Source: Oscarella lobularis (Eukaryota; Porifera; Homoscleromorpha; Homosclerophorida; Oscarellidae). From it: DNA of 64,000 bases. The notes under the pieces are model-generated. The model did no database searches, was not told the DNA's origin, and was given only the letters and a program-made list of their open reading frames with translations. The stretch is from contig NC_089178.1 in assembly GCF_947507565.1 (NCBI RefSeq), forward strand, positions 1,364,001-1,428,000, in the 5' to 3' direction. A program made the position numbers and the translations under genes. Positions within the stretch are counted from its first letter, which is position 1. The number at the start of each line of letters is the position of its first letter. Positions 10,798 to 22,400 of this stretch are shown piece after piece.

Positions 10798-12442
10798 GTA
10801 TCGGTCGGGGTCAGTATGTGCGGCGCAGTCAGCTCAAGTCGCTGCGGCGAGCGAGAAAGGAGGCGAGGGTGCTACACGAGGTGTGGGGAGGCTCGGCGGT
10901 GTCCCCGCTCAATATTGAGGCGTGGACAGTAGCCCTTTGCACTTACCCGGACGGCGAGTTGGAGGAATATCTGTTAGATGGAATGCGGTCGAGGTTCTCT
11001 ATTGGGTGTGCAGCCGCCGGCGATTTAAGAAGAGCCTGCAATCGGCGGCGCTGCACGCCTCAGTTGTAGACGAGTACTTGCAGGAGGAGGTGGCGGCTGG
11101 CCGGGTGATCGACCCTCTGCCTCAGGAGGTCGCGCCCGTGTTATGGATTAGCCGTTTTGGGGTGATTCCTAAATCGCAACCGGGGAAATGGTGGTTGATC
11201 GTCGATTTGTCATCTCCGGAAGGCCGAAGCGTCAATGATGCAATTGCAAAAGAGCTATGCTCCACGCAATACACGTCGGCGGCAGAGGCGGTTCGGCGTT
11301 GCGCGCTGCTGGGACGAGGCGCTTCGCTCGTTAAGCTGGATATCAAGAGCGCGTACCGCATCGTCGGAGTGCACCCCGCTGACCGCGCTTTTCTGGGGCT
11401 GAAGTGGCGCGGAGAATTTTACGTGGACACGGTGCTACCGTTTGGACTGCGGTCGGCTCCGGTGATTTTCTCCGCGTTGGCGGACACACCGTACCGACGA
11501 GGCATCACGTCGGGCGTCCACTACCTAGACGACTTCTTGTTTTTCGGCCGACCGGGAACGAGCGACGGGCTGCGTAACAAGGAGGTAGCGCTGCAAGTAT
11601 TCGCGGAGCTGGGTGTTCCGGTAGCGGCGGAGAAGCTCGAGGGACCCGTGCCGGTATCAGCTGACCTTTTTGGGCATTGAGCTTGACACCGAGAGGCAAG
11701 AGCTGCGACTACCGGCAACCAAACTTCGGAAGACGCAGCGGGAGATAGCGCGGTGGCTGTCTCGGTCGTCGTGTGTGGTTCCGGGAGCTGGAGTCGCTTA
11801 TAGGGCTTTTGAAACACGCGGCGACGGTTGTTCCGGCTGGACGCGCTTTCTTACGACGGCTTATTGCCCTGGTGGCCTCGCGGCGGAATCACAACTCGAT
11901 CGACGGTCCGCCTCAACCAAGCGGCGAGGGCGGATTTGGCGTGGTGGGCGACGTTTTTGCCAGCGTGGAACGGACGCGGCTTCTTCGCCTCGTTGGGAGA
12001 CGCGTGTACGGAGACGTTCTGGACAGACGCGTCGGATTTGTGGGGATGTGGTGCGGTATGGGAACGCCGGTGGTGTCCGCTCCACTGGTCGACCGCCTGG
12101 CAGCCGCGCCCAATCGCGGAAAAAGAGCTCCTACCGGTGGTGCCAGCGGTAGCGTTGTAGGGAGAGAAGTGGTCGGGCGCAAGGGTTTTGCTGCGCTCGG
12201 ATAATCAGGTGGTGGTGGCGGCGGTGCAGTTGGGCTCAAGCCGGGATGAATCAATAATGCCGCTGCTTCGCACACTGCATTTTCTTCTGGCTCATTTTAG
12301 CGTCGCTCTGCGAGCGCGCCACGTTCCGGGGGTCGAGAATGGAATTGCCGACGCTATATCGCGAGATCGCCCCAGCGAACTAATGGAATCCGTTTCTTTG
12401 CAGCTGCAACCGGCGCCGGATCCGCTCCCGCAACCCCTTTGA
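10798..12442 (+). pseudogene. DIRS copy 1 reverse transcriptase / RNase H, broken
   Basis: Pre-RT block IEAWTVALCTYPDGELEEYL. RT motifs: FGVIPKSQPGKWWLIVDLSS, LVKLDIKSAYRIVGVHP, VLPFGLRSAPVIFSALAD and the catalytic HYLDDFLFFG. RNase H follows in other frames: TFWTDASDLWGCGAVW, IAEKELLPVV and LRSDNQVVVAAV ... RARHVPGVENGIADAISR. Frameshifts near 11.0, 11.68, 11.83 and 12.16 kb separate the pieces. The YLDD site is intact, but the ORF could not make a full enzyme. Confidence 0.82.
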
Positions 12443-12482
12443 AACTGCTGGAGTCACCGCACCTCAGTTAGATTGACCCGGA

Positions 12483-12984
12483 GTGGAGGCGGCTCTTTCG
12501 TTCTATCTTTCCAACGGCGTCGCACCCAGCACCCTTCGGGTCTATCGGAGTGGACAGCGACGCTTTGAACGGTTCTGCTCCAGGGCGGGTGTGACGCCGT
12601 CGCATGTGTCGGAACAGTTGTTTTGCTTGTTCGTGGCCGACGTGGCCAAGTCTGGTTTGCAGTACTCAACGATTAAAACGTACCTAGGTGGCAGCGGTGA
12701 GACATTTCGCGATAGCGAACGGGGGAAGGGACCCCTTTGCCGGATCTCTACCAACGTTGGGCAAGGCCATGCTAGGCATCAAGCGTGTCCAAGGTCGGCC
12801 GGCACCGGACTCTCAACTGCCTGTGACGCCGGCCATGTGAAGTCTAACGCACACCGTTAGACGCGGTTGATCTTCGTGACGGGCGGGAAAGGTGGCGCGC
12901 GATCCGGGTAGAGAGGGCATTGGGGCACTAGCTGGCACGCGAGATAGGTGCTTTTTCTTTGGCGTTCACTTTATGCTTCCGTCT
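12483..12984 (+). pseudogene. DIRS copy 1 tyrosine recombinase, truncated
   Basis: The SAM-like N-terminal domain is clear: GVAPSTLRVYRSGQRRFERF and LFVADVAKSGLQYSTIKTYL. After a frameshift comes LGIKRVQGRPAPDSQLPVT, and a remnant AFTLCF...ELEVS where the catalytic domain should begin. The Arg-His-Arg-Tyr core is not present. It is cut at the start of copy 2. Confidence 0.7.
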
Positions 12985-15446
12985 ATGAGAACTCGAAGTC
13001 AGTCGCGCGACGACCCCCTTTCGTCGCCCCTGGGACTATTCGCCAGCCGGCGCTCGGAGCCAAGCCTCCCATCGCGATCGGCGGTGCCGCCGAGTACACC
13101 TTCCGCCACCGGATCGTCGGCCGCCCCCTCCGCTTCTTTGGCGGCGCCGATCGCTCAAACAGCCCCAGCAAACCCGTCGCCGCAGGCGTCAGGGTCGGCG
13201 CTTCCACGGACATCGGACGTTTAGATTCAGACGGCGGACGGACAGCGTCTCGCGCTACGATCATTTGTCCAGTCAGTCGTATCGGAAGTCGTTCCGGATC
13301 GCGCAGGTAGGCTCTCTTCAATCCCTTTCCGGGTAAAGGCGCTCCCAATCGCGGAGGAGGGCGTTCCGTGGCGAGCGGACTTTGGCGTTGGCGTTCGGCC
13401 AAGGCGGGAATATTTGGCGCGCAATTCCTAAAGCTGATATTGGCGGGAGGCGGGACTTAGCCTGTTTTTCTTTGTAGCGGGCGGCGGCAGAGGCGCGCTG
13501 GGCAGTCTGCCGCCAGCCAGCGTTCTCTCTGGTCTTGGGCGCGCGCAGGGAGCGGCGAGCGCGCGGTCGGCGCCTCTTCCGTCGTTCTCCCTCGGCGGTT
13601 CAGTGGCGCCCACTCGAACGGTGAATGAAGTGCAGGCGCCAAGAGTGGCCAGCGCTACGGCCAGTCCTGCGACGGCGGGTCAACCTCCTCCCCCGGGAGT
13701 GGCATGGCCGCCCGGCGCGAGTGTGGCGGCGCCATTAGCGCAGCCGGCGTTGGTTGCGTCAGCGCCAGTGGCGTTTCTGGAGTGGCTTCCGTCGTTTTGG
13801 TCGGACGGACCGCCTCCAGCAAAGAAAGCTCGCGCCGCCCCGTTCCCATTGGGCGAGGCTTTAACGCCAGTGCCGGGGAGGCTGGTCGACAAGATTCTCG
13901 AGGGAGAGTTTGTCGACTTCTCCGAACTGCTGCCAGATAACGTCGAGCTACGACGACGCGAGGCCGAGCGGGGTATCGTAGCGGGCTGGTTCACTCCCCG
14001 CACGCCGATGCGGCGTTTGACGTCGTTGCTTTCCTGGGTGCAGGCATTCGCCGCGTTCGCGGCGGTGACTTTGTCTTCCCAGCCGCAGCGCTCGACGGAG
14101 CTTATGGCGTACCTGCGCCTGCTAGCCTCGTACCCAGGCCCCTCCCACCAGAGAGAGGGCTTGGTATACACTGCTTGCGCATGCGCCAGTTTTTCACGCA
14201 AACGCGTGAAAACGAAACGAAAGGCGCTTGAGTCTATTTAGCGATTGCATTACACATTTCTAACGTTCTTGTTTCTATCGCGCTTTCTCCGATCTCGAAA
14301 TTCGTCGTATTCTCGAAAATAGCTTCGATCTCTTGCCGGCGCTTTTTCTAGCTCAACACAAAACGAATTACCTAACTCTCGCTGCCAAACAATAGTGACA
14401 CACATCCTAAACAAACCGCTCTTTCGAACGACAACAAATGTTTGCGTTTTCGACATAAACGATGCCGTTTTCTCCAGGCAAGGCAACACGCGTAGCGCGC
14501 TTTTGTGTCGCCTGCGGCTAGGAAAGGATATTCTACCCAGAAAGCTTCCTCCACGGTCCTATTTGATGAACGCTCAAGAAAAAGTTTTCCAGGACAGCGG
14601 AAGAAGCTTTCCGCCTTGTGAACGCAAGAACAAAAGCGCGCTACGCGCGTTGCCTTGCCTGGAGAAACGGCATCGTTTATGTCGAAAACGCAAACATTTG
14701 TTGTCGTTCGAAAGAGCGGTTTGTTTAGGATGTGTGTCACTATTGTTTGGCAGCGAGAGTTAGGTAATTCGTTTCGTATTGAGCTAGAAAAAGCGCCGGC
14801 AAGAGATCGAAGCTATTTTCGCGAATACGACGAATTTCGAGATCGGAGAAAGCGCGATAGAAACAAAAACGTTAGAAATGTGTAATGCAATTGCTAAATA
14901 GACTCAAGCGCCTTTCGTTTCGTTTTCACGCGTTTGCGTGAAAAACTGGCGCATGCGCAAGCAGTGTATACCAGGCCCTCTCTCTGGTGGGAGGGGCCTG
15001 GGTACGAGGCTACTGCGCCTGCTCGTTGGCGAAGCTCAACGACGGGGGGTTTGGGCTGGTTAGAATACGACCGGCAGTTCCGTGCTCAAGCGGCAGCGAA
15101 CCCGGCGAAGGCGTGGTCGAAGTTGGACCTTTCCCTATTCTCCAATTCCTTCTTGGCTGAAAAGTACAGGCCGGCGAGGGCTCCGCCTTCGTGCGAATAT
15201 TGCCTCGAGGCAGACCACGCCACGGAGGACTGCGCGCTCGCGCCGACGTCTGAGGTGGTCTACCGCAAGTCAAAAGAGAAAGGGACTAAGCAGCGCAAGC
15301 AACAGTATTGCAAGCTGTTCAATTTTGGGAAAGACGGTTGCTCCTACGGGGCCGGTTGCGTCTTCATGCATTGTTGCAGCAAATGCGGCATGGAGGGGCA
15401 CAAGGCAAGCGCGTGCAAGTCCGCGGCGCCAGCACGAGCGCAGTAG
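12985..15446 (+). pseudogene. DIRS copy 2 gag, interrupted
   Basis: Ser/Pro-rich N-terminus (MRTRSQSRDDPLSSPLGLF), a stop near 13222, then QRLALRSFVQSVVSEVVPD. From 13603 a good frame includes LTPVPGRLVDKILEGEFVDF and LLSWVQAFAAFAAV. It stops at the foldback element. After 15013 it resumes, one base out of frame, with LGWLEYDRQFRAQAAANPAK, CEYCLEADHATEDC (CCHC), a CCCH finger starting CKLFNFGKDGC and CSKCGMEGHKASAC (CCHC). The mix of two CCHC knuckles and one CCCH finger is shared by the other copies here. Confidence 0.75.
14123..15012. mobile_element. 890-bp foldback element, about 380-bp TIRs, 10-bp TSD
   Basis: The ends TAGCCTCGTACCC and GGGTACGAGGCTA are inverted, and inverted identity continues inward for roughly 380 bp on each side (to about 14503 and from about 14632), with a few differences. 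CTGCGCCTGC flanks both sides (14113-14122 and 15013-15022) as a target duplication. Removing one copy restores the gag sequence apart from an adjacent single-base slip. It has no transposase. Long TIRs and a 9-11 bp TSD suggest a Mutator-like non-autonomous element; that family call is inference. Confidence 0.85.
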
Positions 15447-15714
15447 GCGGGCCCGACCAAGTGGCGTTTCTTTTTTTTTCTTTCGTTCGGTGCGTTCTCG
15501 TCTCCTTTGGGGCGTGGTGTGAACAAGCGGTTTGTGGGTGGGTGTGGTTTGTTTTCTTCTGGTGGCATGGGGCGCGTGGCGATTGCTTTGTTTTGCTTTC
15601 GTTTGAGGGTTGCATACGCGCGGGGGCATGGTTGCTAATTAAAGGCTAATTACTGGATGTTCTGGCGTAGATGCGTGCGGCCTAGCCGGTGGTGCTCACG
15701 TTCTCCTGCCTCGC

Positions 15715-17403
15715 TTGCGGGAACTGGAGGCGGCTGGCGCGGCGCGGATGACGCTCCCAACGGAGTGGGCAGCTCCAGCGATAAGAGTGGAGGCGTGGCA
15801 GGCAGCGTTGTCGGTCTATCCGGATAGAGACTTTGCCAATCTGCTGGTGGAGGGCCTGGCAAACGGCTTCCGCATTGGCTATGACGACGGCTGCACCACG
15901 CGTTCGAGGTCGAGGCGTAATATGCGCTCGGCAGCGGAACACCCGGATGTGGTTCGGCGCTATATCGCAGACGAAGTGGCGACGGGCACTCTGAGAGGAC
16001 CCCTTCAAAATCAGGCGGGGGTCCATGTCAGTCCGTTCGGCGTCATTCCGAACTCGGGCCCGCCGGGACGGCGGCGGCTTATTGTAGACTTATCGTCTCC
16101 GCGAGGCGGTAGCGTCAACGACGGGATCTCCCCGAGGCGTGCTTGGTGTCGTACGTGAGCGTGGATGAAGCGTGCGCATCTGTTGGCGGATGGGAAAGGA
16201 GGTGTCCCTTGTTAAGCTCGATATTCAAAGCGCGTATCGGATCGTTCCGGTACACCCGGCCGACCGGCACCTTCTAGGCGTGGCTTGGCAGGGGAACGTG
16301 TTTGTGGACACGGCGCTTCCGTTTGGGCTCCGGTCAGCACTGATCATTTTCTCGGCGGTCGCCGACGCACTGCTGTGGATACTACTCCAGCGTGGCGTGC
16401 AGGAGGGCGTGCACTATTTGAATGATTTTTTGTTCTTTGGAACCCCCAACACTGCGGTGGGTCGGTCCAACAGAGAGATTGCGCTCCGCACGTGCGAGGA
16501 GTTGGGAGTGCCCGTGGCCCTGTACAAACTGGAGGGCCCGGCGACGTGTGTCTCTTTCCCGGGCCTGGAGCTGGACATGCGAGCGCAGGAGCTTCGCCTG
16601 CCGCGGGACAAGCTCCTTCGGGTGCAGGGGCTTGTGCGGCAGTGGCGAGCGCGCAAAAAGGCGACTAAGAGAGAGTTGTTGTCGCTGGTGGGTCTCCTGC
16701 ATCACGCGGCGAAAGCCATCCCAGCGGGGCGGTCATTTGTGCGGCGGCTCATCGATCTGTCGATGCGGCGCCCCGAGATGCACCACGTTCTGCGTCTGAG
16801 CGCGGAAGCAAGAGCGGACCTGTTGTGGTGGAGCCTGTTTCTCGAGCATTGCAATGAACTGCAGCGAATTCTTTGCGTCTATCGCGGCCGAGCCAACGTT
16901 TTGGGTGCAATCCGATGCTTCGGGGTCGTGGGGGTGCGGCGGTGACCGGCTCGCGGTGGTTTAACGCGCCTTGGTCTTCCGGTGGTGGCGGCGGCGGCGG
17001 TCTGGGGACGTGAGTGGTCGGGCTCGGTCGTACTTTTGGAATCAGATAATTCCACGGTCGTGGCGGCAGTCAACTCGGGGACATCCCGCGACGCCACCCT
17101 GATGCCGCTGTTGCGCTCACTGCAGTTTATAAAGGCGGCGCTCTCTTTCTCTCTGCGCGCTCGGCACTTGCCCGGAAAGCTCAATCGCGTCGCGGACGCG
17201 CTGTCTCGGGGCACTCGGTATCGGAGATTAAGAGATTCTGTCCGCAGATAGCCGAGGAGAGCTTCCCTGTGCCGCCAACGCTATGGGAGCTGTTGGAGCC
17301 GCGGCGGATCAACTGGATACGGCAGGACTGGCGATCGCAGTTCGGGAATTTGCTGCGCTTGGCGTGGCAGACTCCACTCGCCGGGCGTACCGCACAGGGG
17401 AGT
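15715..17403 (+). pseudogene. DIRS copy 2 RT/RNase H and recombinase stub, broken
   Basis: Pre-RT RVEAWQAALSVYPDRDFANL, RT motifs FGVIPNSGPPGRRRLIVDLS, VSLVKLDIQSAYRIVPVHP and LPFGLRSALIIFSAVAD. The catalytic box reads HYLNDFLFFG: the first Asp of YxDD is Asn (AAT), which should kill polymerase activity. RNase H parts are LLESDNSTVVAAVNSGTSRD and RARHLPGKLNRVADALSR. Frameshifts lie near 16.15 and 16.95 kb. After 17260 a recombinase start (REFAALGVADSTRRAYRTG) is cut at 17403. Confidence 0.82.
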
Positions 17404-18306
17404 ACTAGGTAGTTGATAGTAGCGCCAATAAACATTCTTCTTCGCTACCTTACATGGTGACAGGATGGATCACTCGCGCGACTCCCGTCCGCTCGCTTTC
17501 ACTCCGCGACCGCCCGCGTCGTCTCTGTCTCGCTCATCTCTACTTTCTACACCGTTGCGCTCAAGCAACGACTCTCACCTGCCGTCGTCGACATCGTCTG
17601 CCTCGCCGTCTCTTGGTCTCGCCGTGACTTCGCCGCACGTCTTTGTTCAGCCAACGAACGTCCCTCCGCCGGCTCCGTTCAAAGTGCGTGGCCCCGATAC
17701 TCTCGCAGACGCCTGGCAGATATGGCGTCAAGCGTGGGACGCGTACTCGATTATTATGCGCCTGTCGGAGCAATCGTCCGAGTATCGGGTCGCCATGCTC
17801 CTGAGCGTCATCGGTCCGTTCGGCGTACGAATGTTCAACGGTTTACCATTCGAGTCGGACGCCGCCAAGCAATCGATCGATCGTGTGCTGGCCCTCTTCG
17901 CGGCAAAATGCGTTGGCGAAACCAACGTTATATACGTATGAACGATATCTCTTTTTGGATCGTCGCCAGGGAGCTTCGGAAGATTTTGAGGAGTATCTTA
18001 CGGATCTAAAGGCCATTGTGCGCCGCTGCGATTATGGCAGATGCGCTACTTCGCGATCGCATCGTTCACGGCATTGTGTGCGAACCCGTGCGAAAGCGGC
18101 TGCTATCAAAGAAAGATCTCACGCTCGAGAAGTGTGTCGCACTCTGCCGTGCCGACGCGAAGACCACAAGCCAAGCGCGGACGATGCGCCGTGTTTCGCC
18201 TCAAAAGCAGACAGTCGATGAGCTTCACGTCGTGCGCTCGTCGTTTCGCGGCACCGCGACGCGCGAGACACCTGGTGGGAAACATTCTTCTTCGCTACCT
18301 TACAGA
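17404..18306 (+). pseudogene. Ty3/gypsy-like LTR retrotransposon gag relic
   Basis: From 17465: Ser/Pro-rich start MDHSRDSRPLAFTPRPPAS, then a retrotransposon Gag core (WQIWRQAWDAYSIIMRLSEQ; YERYLFLDRRQGASEDFEEY; LLRDRIVHGIVCEPVRKRLL) with a frameshift near 17935 and one near 18030. The string AACATTCTTCTTCGCTACCT occurs just before the gag (about 17434) and again just after it (about 18281), probably the two LTR ends. If so, the polymerase region was lost by deletion. Only the last part of the 5' LTR would remain. Confidence 0.6.
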
Positions 18307-18311
18307 CACTA

Positions 18312-18437
18312 CAGTACACGAATAACGGAAGAGCTCGCACGGTCAGAGTTGGGCACAGAAATAGAAAACGCAATAATGGTATTTCAAGCTATTTAGGTCT
18401 TACTGTACATGCGAGCTCTTCCGTTATCCGTGTACTG
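18312..18437. mobile_element. 126-bp TA-flanked MITE (mariner/pogo-type ends)
   Basis: The ends CAGTACACG(G)ATAACGG and CCGTTATCCGTGTACTG form inverted repeats of about 28 bp, with TA directly outside both ends (18310-18311 and 18438-18439). CAGT ends and a TA target fit Tc1/mariner/pogo. No coding capacity. Confidence 0.8.
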
Positions 18438-19474
18438 TATAGTGTCCTTCGATGCTGAGCATAAATGCGCGAGAGTCGCGGCCAAAGGCGGCGAACTGGT
18501 GGCGTCAGGCGCGGAGAACGCGAACGCGCGAAAATGGAATTTAGGGCCTGTTTTCCTCAATTATCGCGCCAAATCAGATGGGTGGAGGATAGTAAACATC
18601 GTCTGAAACTTACGTACGATTTCGGCTATTATTCGCAGAATTAGAAGGCCTTGCTTTCTTACTTCGGTCGGCTCTCCGTCGTTCTTGCCGATTATCTGCT
18701 AATCCACAACATGAATCAAAAATTCGTGGGTACTCAAATGAAAGTTGTTGCTTTTTCTTCACGATTAGGCGATAACGACATCCTACCAAGGCCTCTGGAC
18801 CTTACCTTAGCCGAAAACATATCGAAGAACACGCCTTTTAATTCTGATTGGCTAATTCCGATTGTGACGGCGAGCATGCGCATCGAAAGCTTCGTTCGCT
18901 TCACGTCATTGCCTAATGCCTACTATTACCTCACTAGCGCCGAGCATGCTCAGTGAAAGTTTGTCCTGCTGGCCTGCTGTGCCATTCTGCCATTCTGTTA
19001 GTGCCCACCTGGGCCCGGCAGGGCAGCAGAGCGGACAAACACTGTGCATGTGCGAAAATTCCTATATACTTTGTATGCAAATTAGACCTAGCTACATTAA
19101 AAAGGGCGGGCCAAGAAAAAAAAGCCTGGGCCAAGCGAGGGACTAGCACCATTTCAAAGAGAAGGCATTTTTGATCAATTTTGATCTCGACGGGAAAAAA
19201 AAATATCCCTACGGGTTTTGAGAAAATCGGACTTGAAGATGGGCGAGATTCCCAGCTGATTTCACATGTAGCTTTTGGACCTCCCGCCCCCCCTATACAC
19301 CGACTGAGAGAAATTGCAACGATTTAGAGACACTTTCGCGCGGTTTTAGAGACACTTTCGCGCGTTTTTCGCGTTCACGCTGTCCGATCCGGCTGATTCG
19401 ATCGTCTCGTGGCGATCGATCGTCTCTCGTGGCTATATCTACCTTTTCCTGCGCGATTTGACCGAGCCGAGGCG
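18438..19474. other. No gene; contains a short foldback (18946-19056)
   Basis: GCATGCTCAGTGAAAGTTTGTCC near 18950 is mirrored by GGACAAACACTGTGCATG near 19034. A related short palindrome lies at about 23137-23192. Otherwise only unconvincing short frames. A duplicated motif AGAGACACTTTCGCGCG occurs at about 19326-19362. Confidence 0.45.
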
Positions 19475-22400
19475 ATGAGCGACCTCTTACCGTGCTATTT
19501 GAGCGTCGCGCACGAGAAGGAAACTCGCCTAGCTGCCGAACCTAGCTGCTTTGGAGATGCATCGCTTTTTACGGGTCGAGACGCGAGAGAAAGAGGATTT
19601 CGCGATAGCGTGCGGCTTTGCGTTGCTCACTCTCGATTGAGATGCGCCGAATTTCAACGCTGTGCTTTTATATTTGATTCAGAAAGCTGCGCAAAGTCTC
19701 TTCGACCTTGTCCTGACCGGCTATTTAGCGTGCTCGATGACCTATCGAATAGCGTCGCCGCCCACGTGTGCCGATATCATCGATCGATTATGGACGAGTG
19801 GAATGAAGTTGTCGAGCATCCGCTGTACCGTCCACCGCCTAAGCGCCCTGTTGTTGCTGAAATTCGACCGACTTTGCAGGTAGTCTATTAGCTATATTAT
19901 ACTAATAATATAGGATTGACTGCTACTAATCCCGTTTAGGCGAGAGCGGCTGCTACCGCAAGTCTCGTAGATACGGAGCTTGACTCAGTTAAAGAAGAAC
20001 TAAAAATCGCCCGCGAACAACTACAGGCAGCGTCACGTCGGATAGCAGAGCTCGAGCATCGATCTTATTCTGGTGACCGATTTGCAATTATCTAATTAGC
20101 TATGACGTAGACTTCAATTCTGTTCAGAATTTCCAGCGCTTCTGAGAAAATTTCAAGACGCTCTTTACACTCATCACGTTGTTCTTGACAAAGATAAACT
20201 ATATGATCCCGCCGCCATGAGAGCGTTTTGCGAAGAACACGCACCTGGCCTCTATGAAATCATGGAAAAATGTCTAACGAGCAATTACTCAAGTTCTCTC
20301 GAGCACGACGAAAGGAATCCGTTGCGGAACTCCAGAATTGTTTCAGAATTGTATCGCCTAGCGTACCTACGAAACCAGGTATGACTTCCAAAATTTTATT
20401 TGTACAGTAACTTAGCGTTATACATAATACCCAAATAGAAAATAACTGCTTTTGTAAGCGACGTCGGGCTGCATTTGTCTCTCTCGGGATGCTCGGAGGC
20501 TGCCTTGGAGTGTGGGCGTGTCATGGGAATATGCGGCCACCCAAAGACTATTCGCCGGTTAAGAGAGGAGCTCGCAGGAGACAACGCTAAGCACGTCAAT
20601 TCGTACATCCAGAAGGCCAGAAGCCAACATAATTTGGTCTTGCTAATTGCGGACGATTTCCACGTGGTGCACACGATTCAGCGACCGACATCCGCTGAAA
20701 CGTCGAAAGCTATCCACATGGCAACCTGTCTCATCGATGTCCATGAAACTATACCGTGCCTTCCAAAGCCGAGTTCGCCTCATTACTGGCCTTCAGATCT
20801 GCAGAGCAAGGGAATTATCAACATCGGAAGAGTCTTGGATCATTTCTCCCAGTTTTTACAACATTACTGTCACCAAACGTGGCTGAACTTCCTTCCTTCC
20901 GATTTTCGTTGTCTTAACATCGATCACATTCAAACATCCCTCATTAATCTAAGGTGCGCAAAAAAAGTGAGTGTAAAACTAACGTGATGGTGCTCCTATA
21001 TACCGCAAGGTGCTACACGTCTCCGACTCAGAGAGACCTCGACATGCTAAAAAGCTCTCGGCTGATAAGTGAGACGCATCAAAGCCTAAAATCTCTTCGA
21101 GATTACAAAACCGTTTTGGACAACGCTCTCCGTATTCAACCAGCTCTAAAACAGTAAAACATTAAATAGCTTATTTACCAAATTATAAGTTTCAGCCGGC
21201 AGATACCTAAATGAAAATGTCGTCGCCTCACTAGGGGATTATCCAACGTTTCACTTTCAAAAGAAAATCATTGCAAAGGTAATAATTCTAGACTTTTTGA
21301 ATTACTTCTTTTATTGCACCTGAAGCTAACTGAGTGTCTTTCAGTATGTAGAAGATCCTGTCCTTGACTCCTTGCTTCCGCTTCTTGGGCCTTTTCATAT
21401 ATATCTCAACGCTCTTGAAAACATCTTTGCACTGTACCATCCTATTTTTGAAAGTACGATTATAAATAAATTAGAGCTACAACCAACACTGACATTTACT
21501 GCTCTTTCCAACAGAACTTTTCAAAGACCTTTTCGGGAAAAAAAAGTTTTGCCCAAAAAACCACACCATGAGAGAATGTCCACTTTGCTTTCAGCCGTAA
21601 TTGGAGGCTGGCAGCTCATTCGAGAGAGAGTTTTGGCGAAGTTTGATCTGTGCAAAGATTACGAATATTTAGCTCTCCGGTTCTTTCTGGACGACCTAGC
21701 ACCTCTCATTTTCTTCTTTTACTCGGCAATCCACCGAGGCAGCTTGTTCGATCTGTGGCAACCAGCAATGATTCGTCTCGCCATAATGTTCATAATACAG
21801 CAGCGCCACAACTATAATAAAGCTATTCTTGCTACCATAAGCGACTGCCTTCACTACGAAACTGTAATACCTGAATGGAAATCTACCTTTTCTTCGTATC
21901 TCAATGTGTTCACCGAAAAAAGGTGGAAGTTTTTCACTCCCTGTTGAGGGCCCAATGCCCCTCATGGTCATGGCCTGAGCAGGTAACACAATTTGCCGAA
22001 GTAATCAGTGCAAAAAAATTTGACTCCGCCTTTGCATCTAATTTTGTAATACCTACCGTCAAAGGAAAGAGCCGTCAGAATTTAAGCTACTTAGCAGCGC
22101 GGACGGCCGAATATTTCACTAAACGACTTAAAAGTATTTCCGAAAAATCAAGAGGACAGACAAAGGTGAGTGTCGGAAAAGCGAAACGACGGGTAATTGA
22201 TATGCCGACTTTCAACTGCACTCTCGATCAGAGAGCGCTTCCACTTGGCTTTTCAGTCCAGAAGATGCCTGATGAGGATCTTATCTGCGATTTTCAAGGA
22301 TGTGATAAAGTCGGAGGAGAAACTATCGTCCTAACATGCGGACATTCTTTCCATCTAAGCATAAACTCCAATTCCTGCATTTACTGCCAGCCTTTTCTCT

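Larger units (their letters stand above)
8838..12984 (+). mobile_element. DIRS-like (tyrosine-recombinase) retrotransposon, degraded copy 1
   Basis: Order on the plus strand is gag, reverse transcriptase, RNase H, then a tyrosine-recombinase fragment. This order, with a recombinase in place of a DDE integrase, defines the DIRS order. Several frameshifts break every ORF. The recombinase is cut off near 12.98 kb where the second copy appears to start. Split direct repeats or inverted termini were not resolved, so the ends are approximate. Confidence 0.75.
12985..17403 (+). mobile_element. DIRS-like retrotransposon copy 2 (tandem to copy 1), degraded
   Basis: Same gene order and family as copy 1, in the same direction and directly after it. 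The gag is split by an 890-bp foldback element (14123-15012). The recombinase is cut after its first residues by a gypsy-like piece at 17404. The start at the ATG at 12985 is inferred from resemblance of the region to gag N-termini. Confidence 0.7.

Noticed and set aside
14250-14885. Two nearly identical 76-79-codon frames on opposite strands
   Set aside because: They are the same sequence in the two inverted arms of the foldback element; no known domain.
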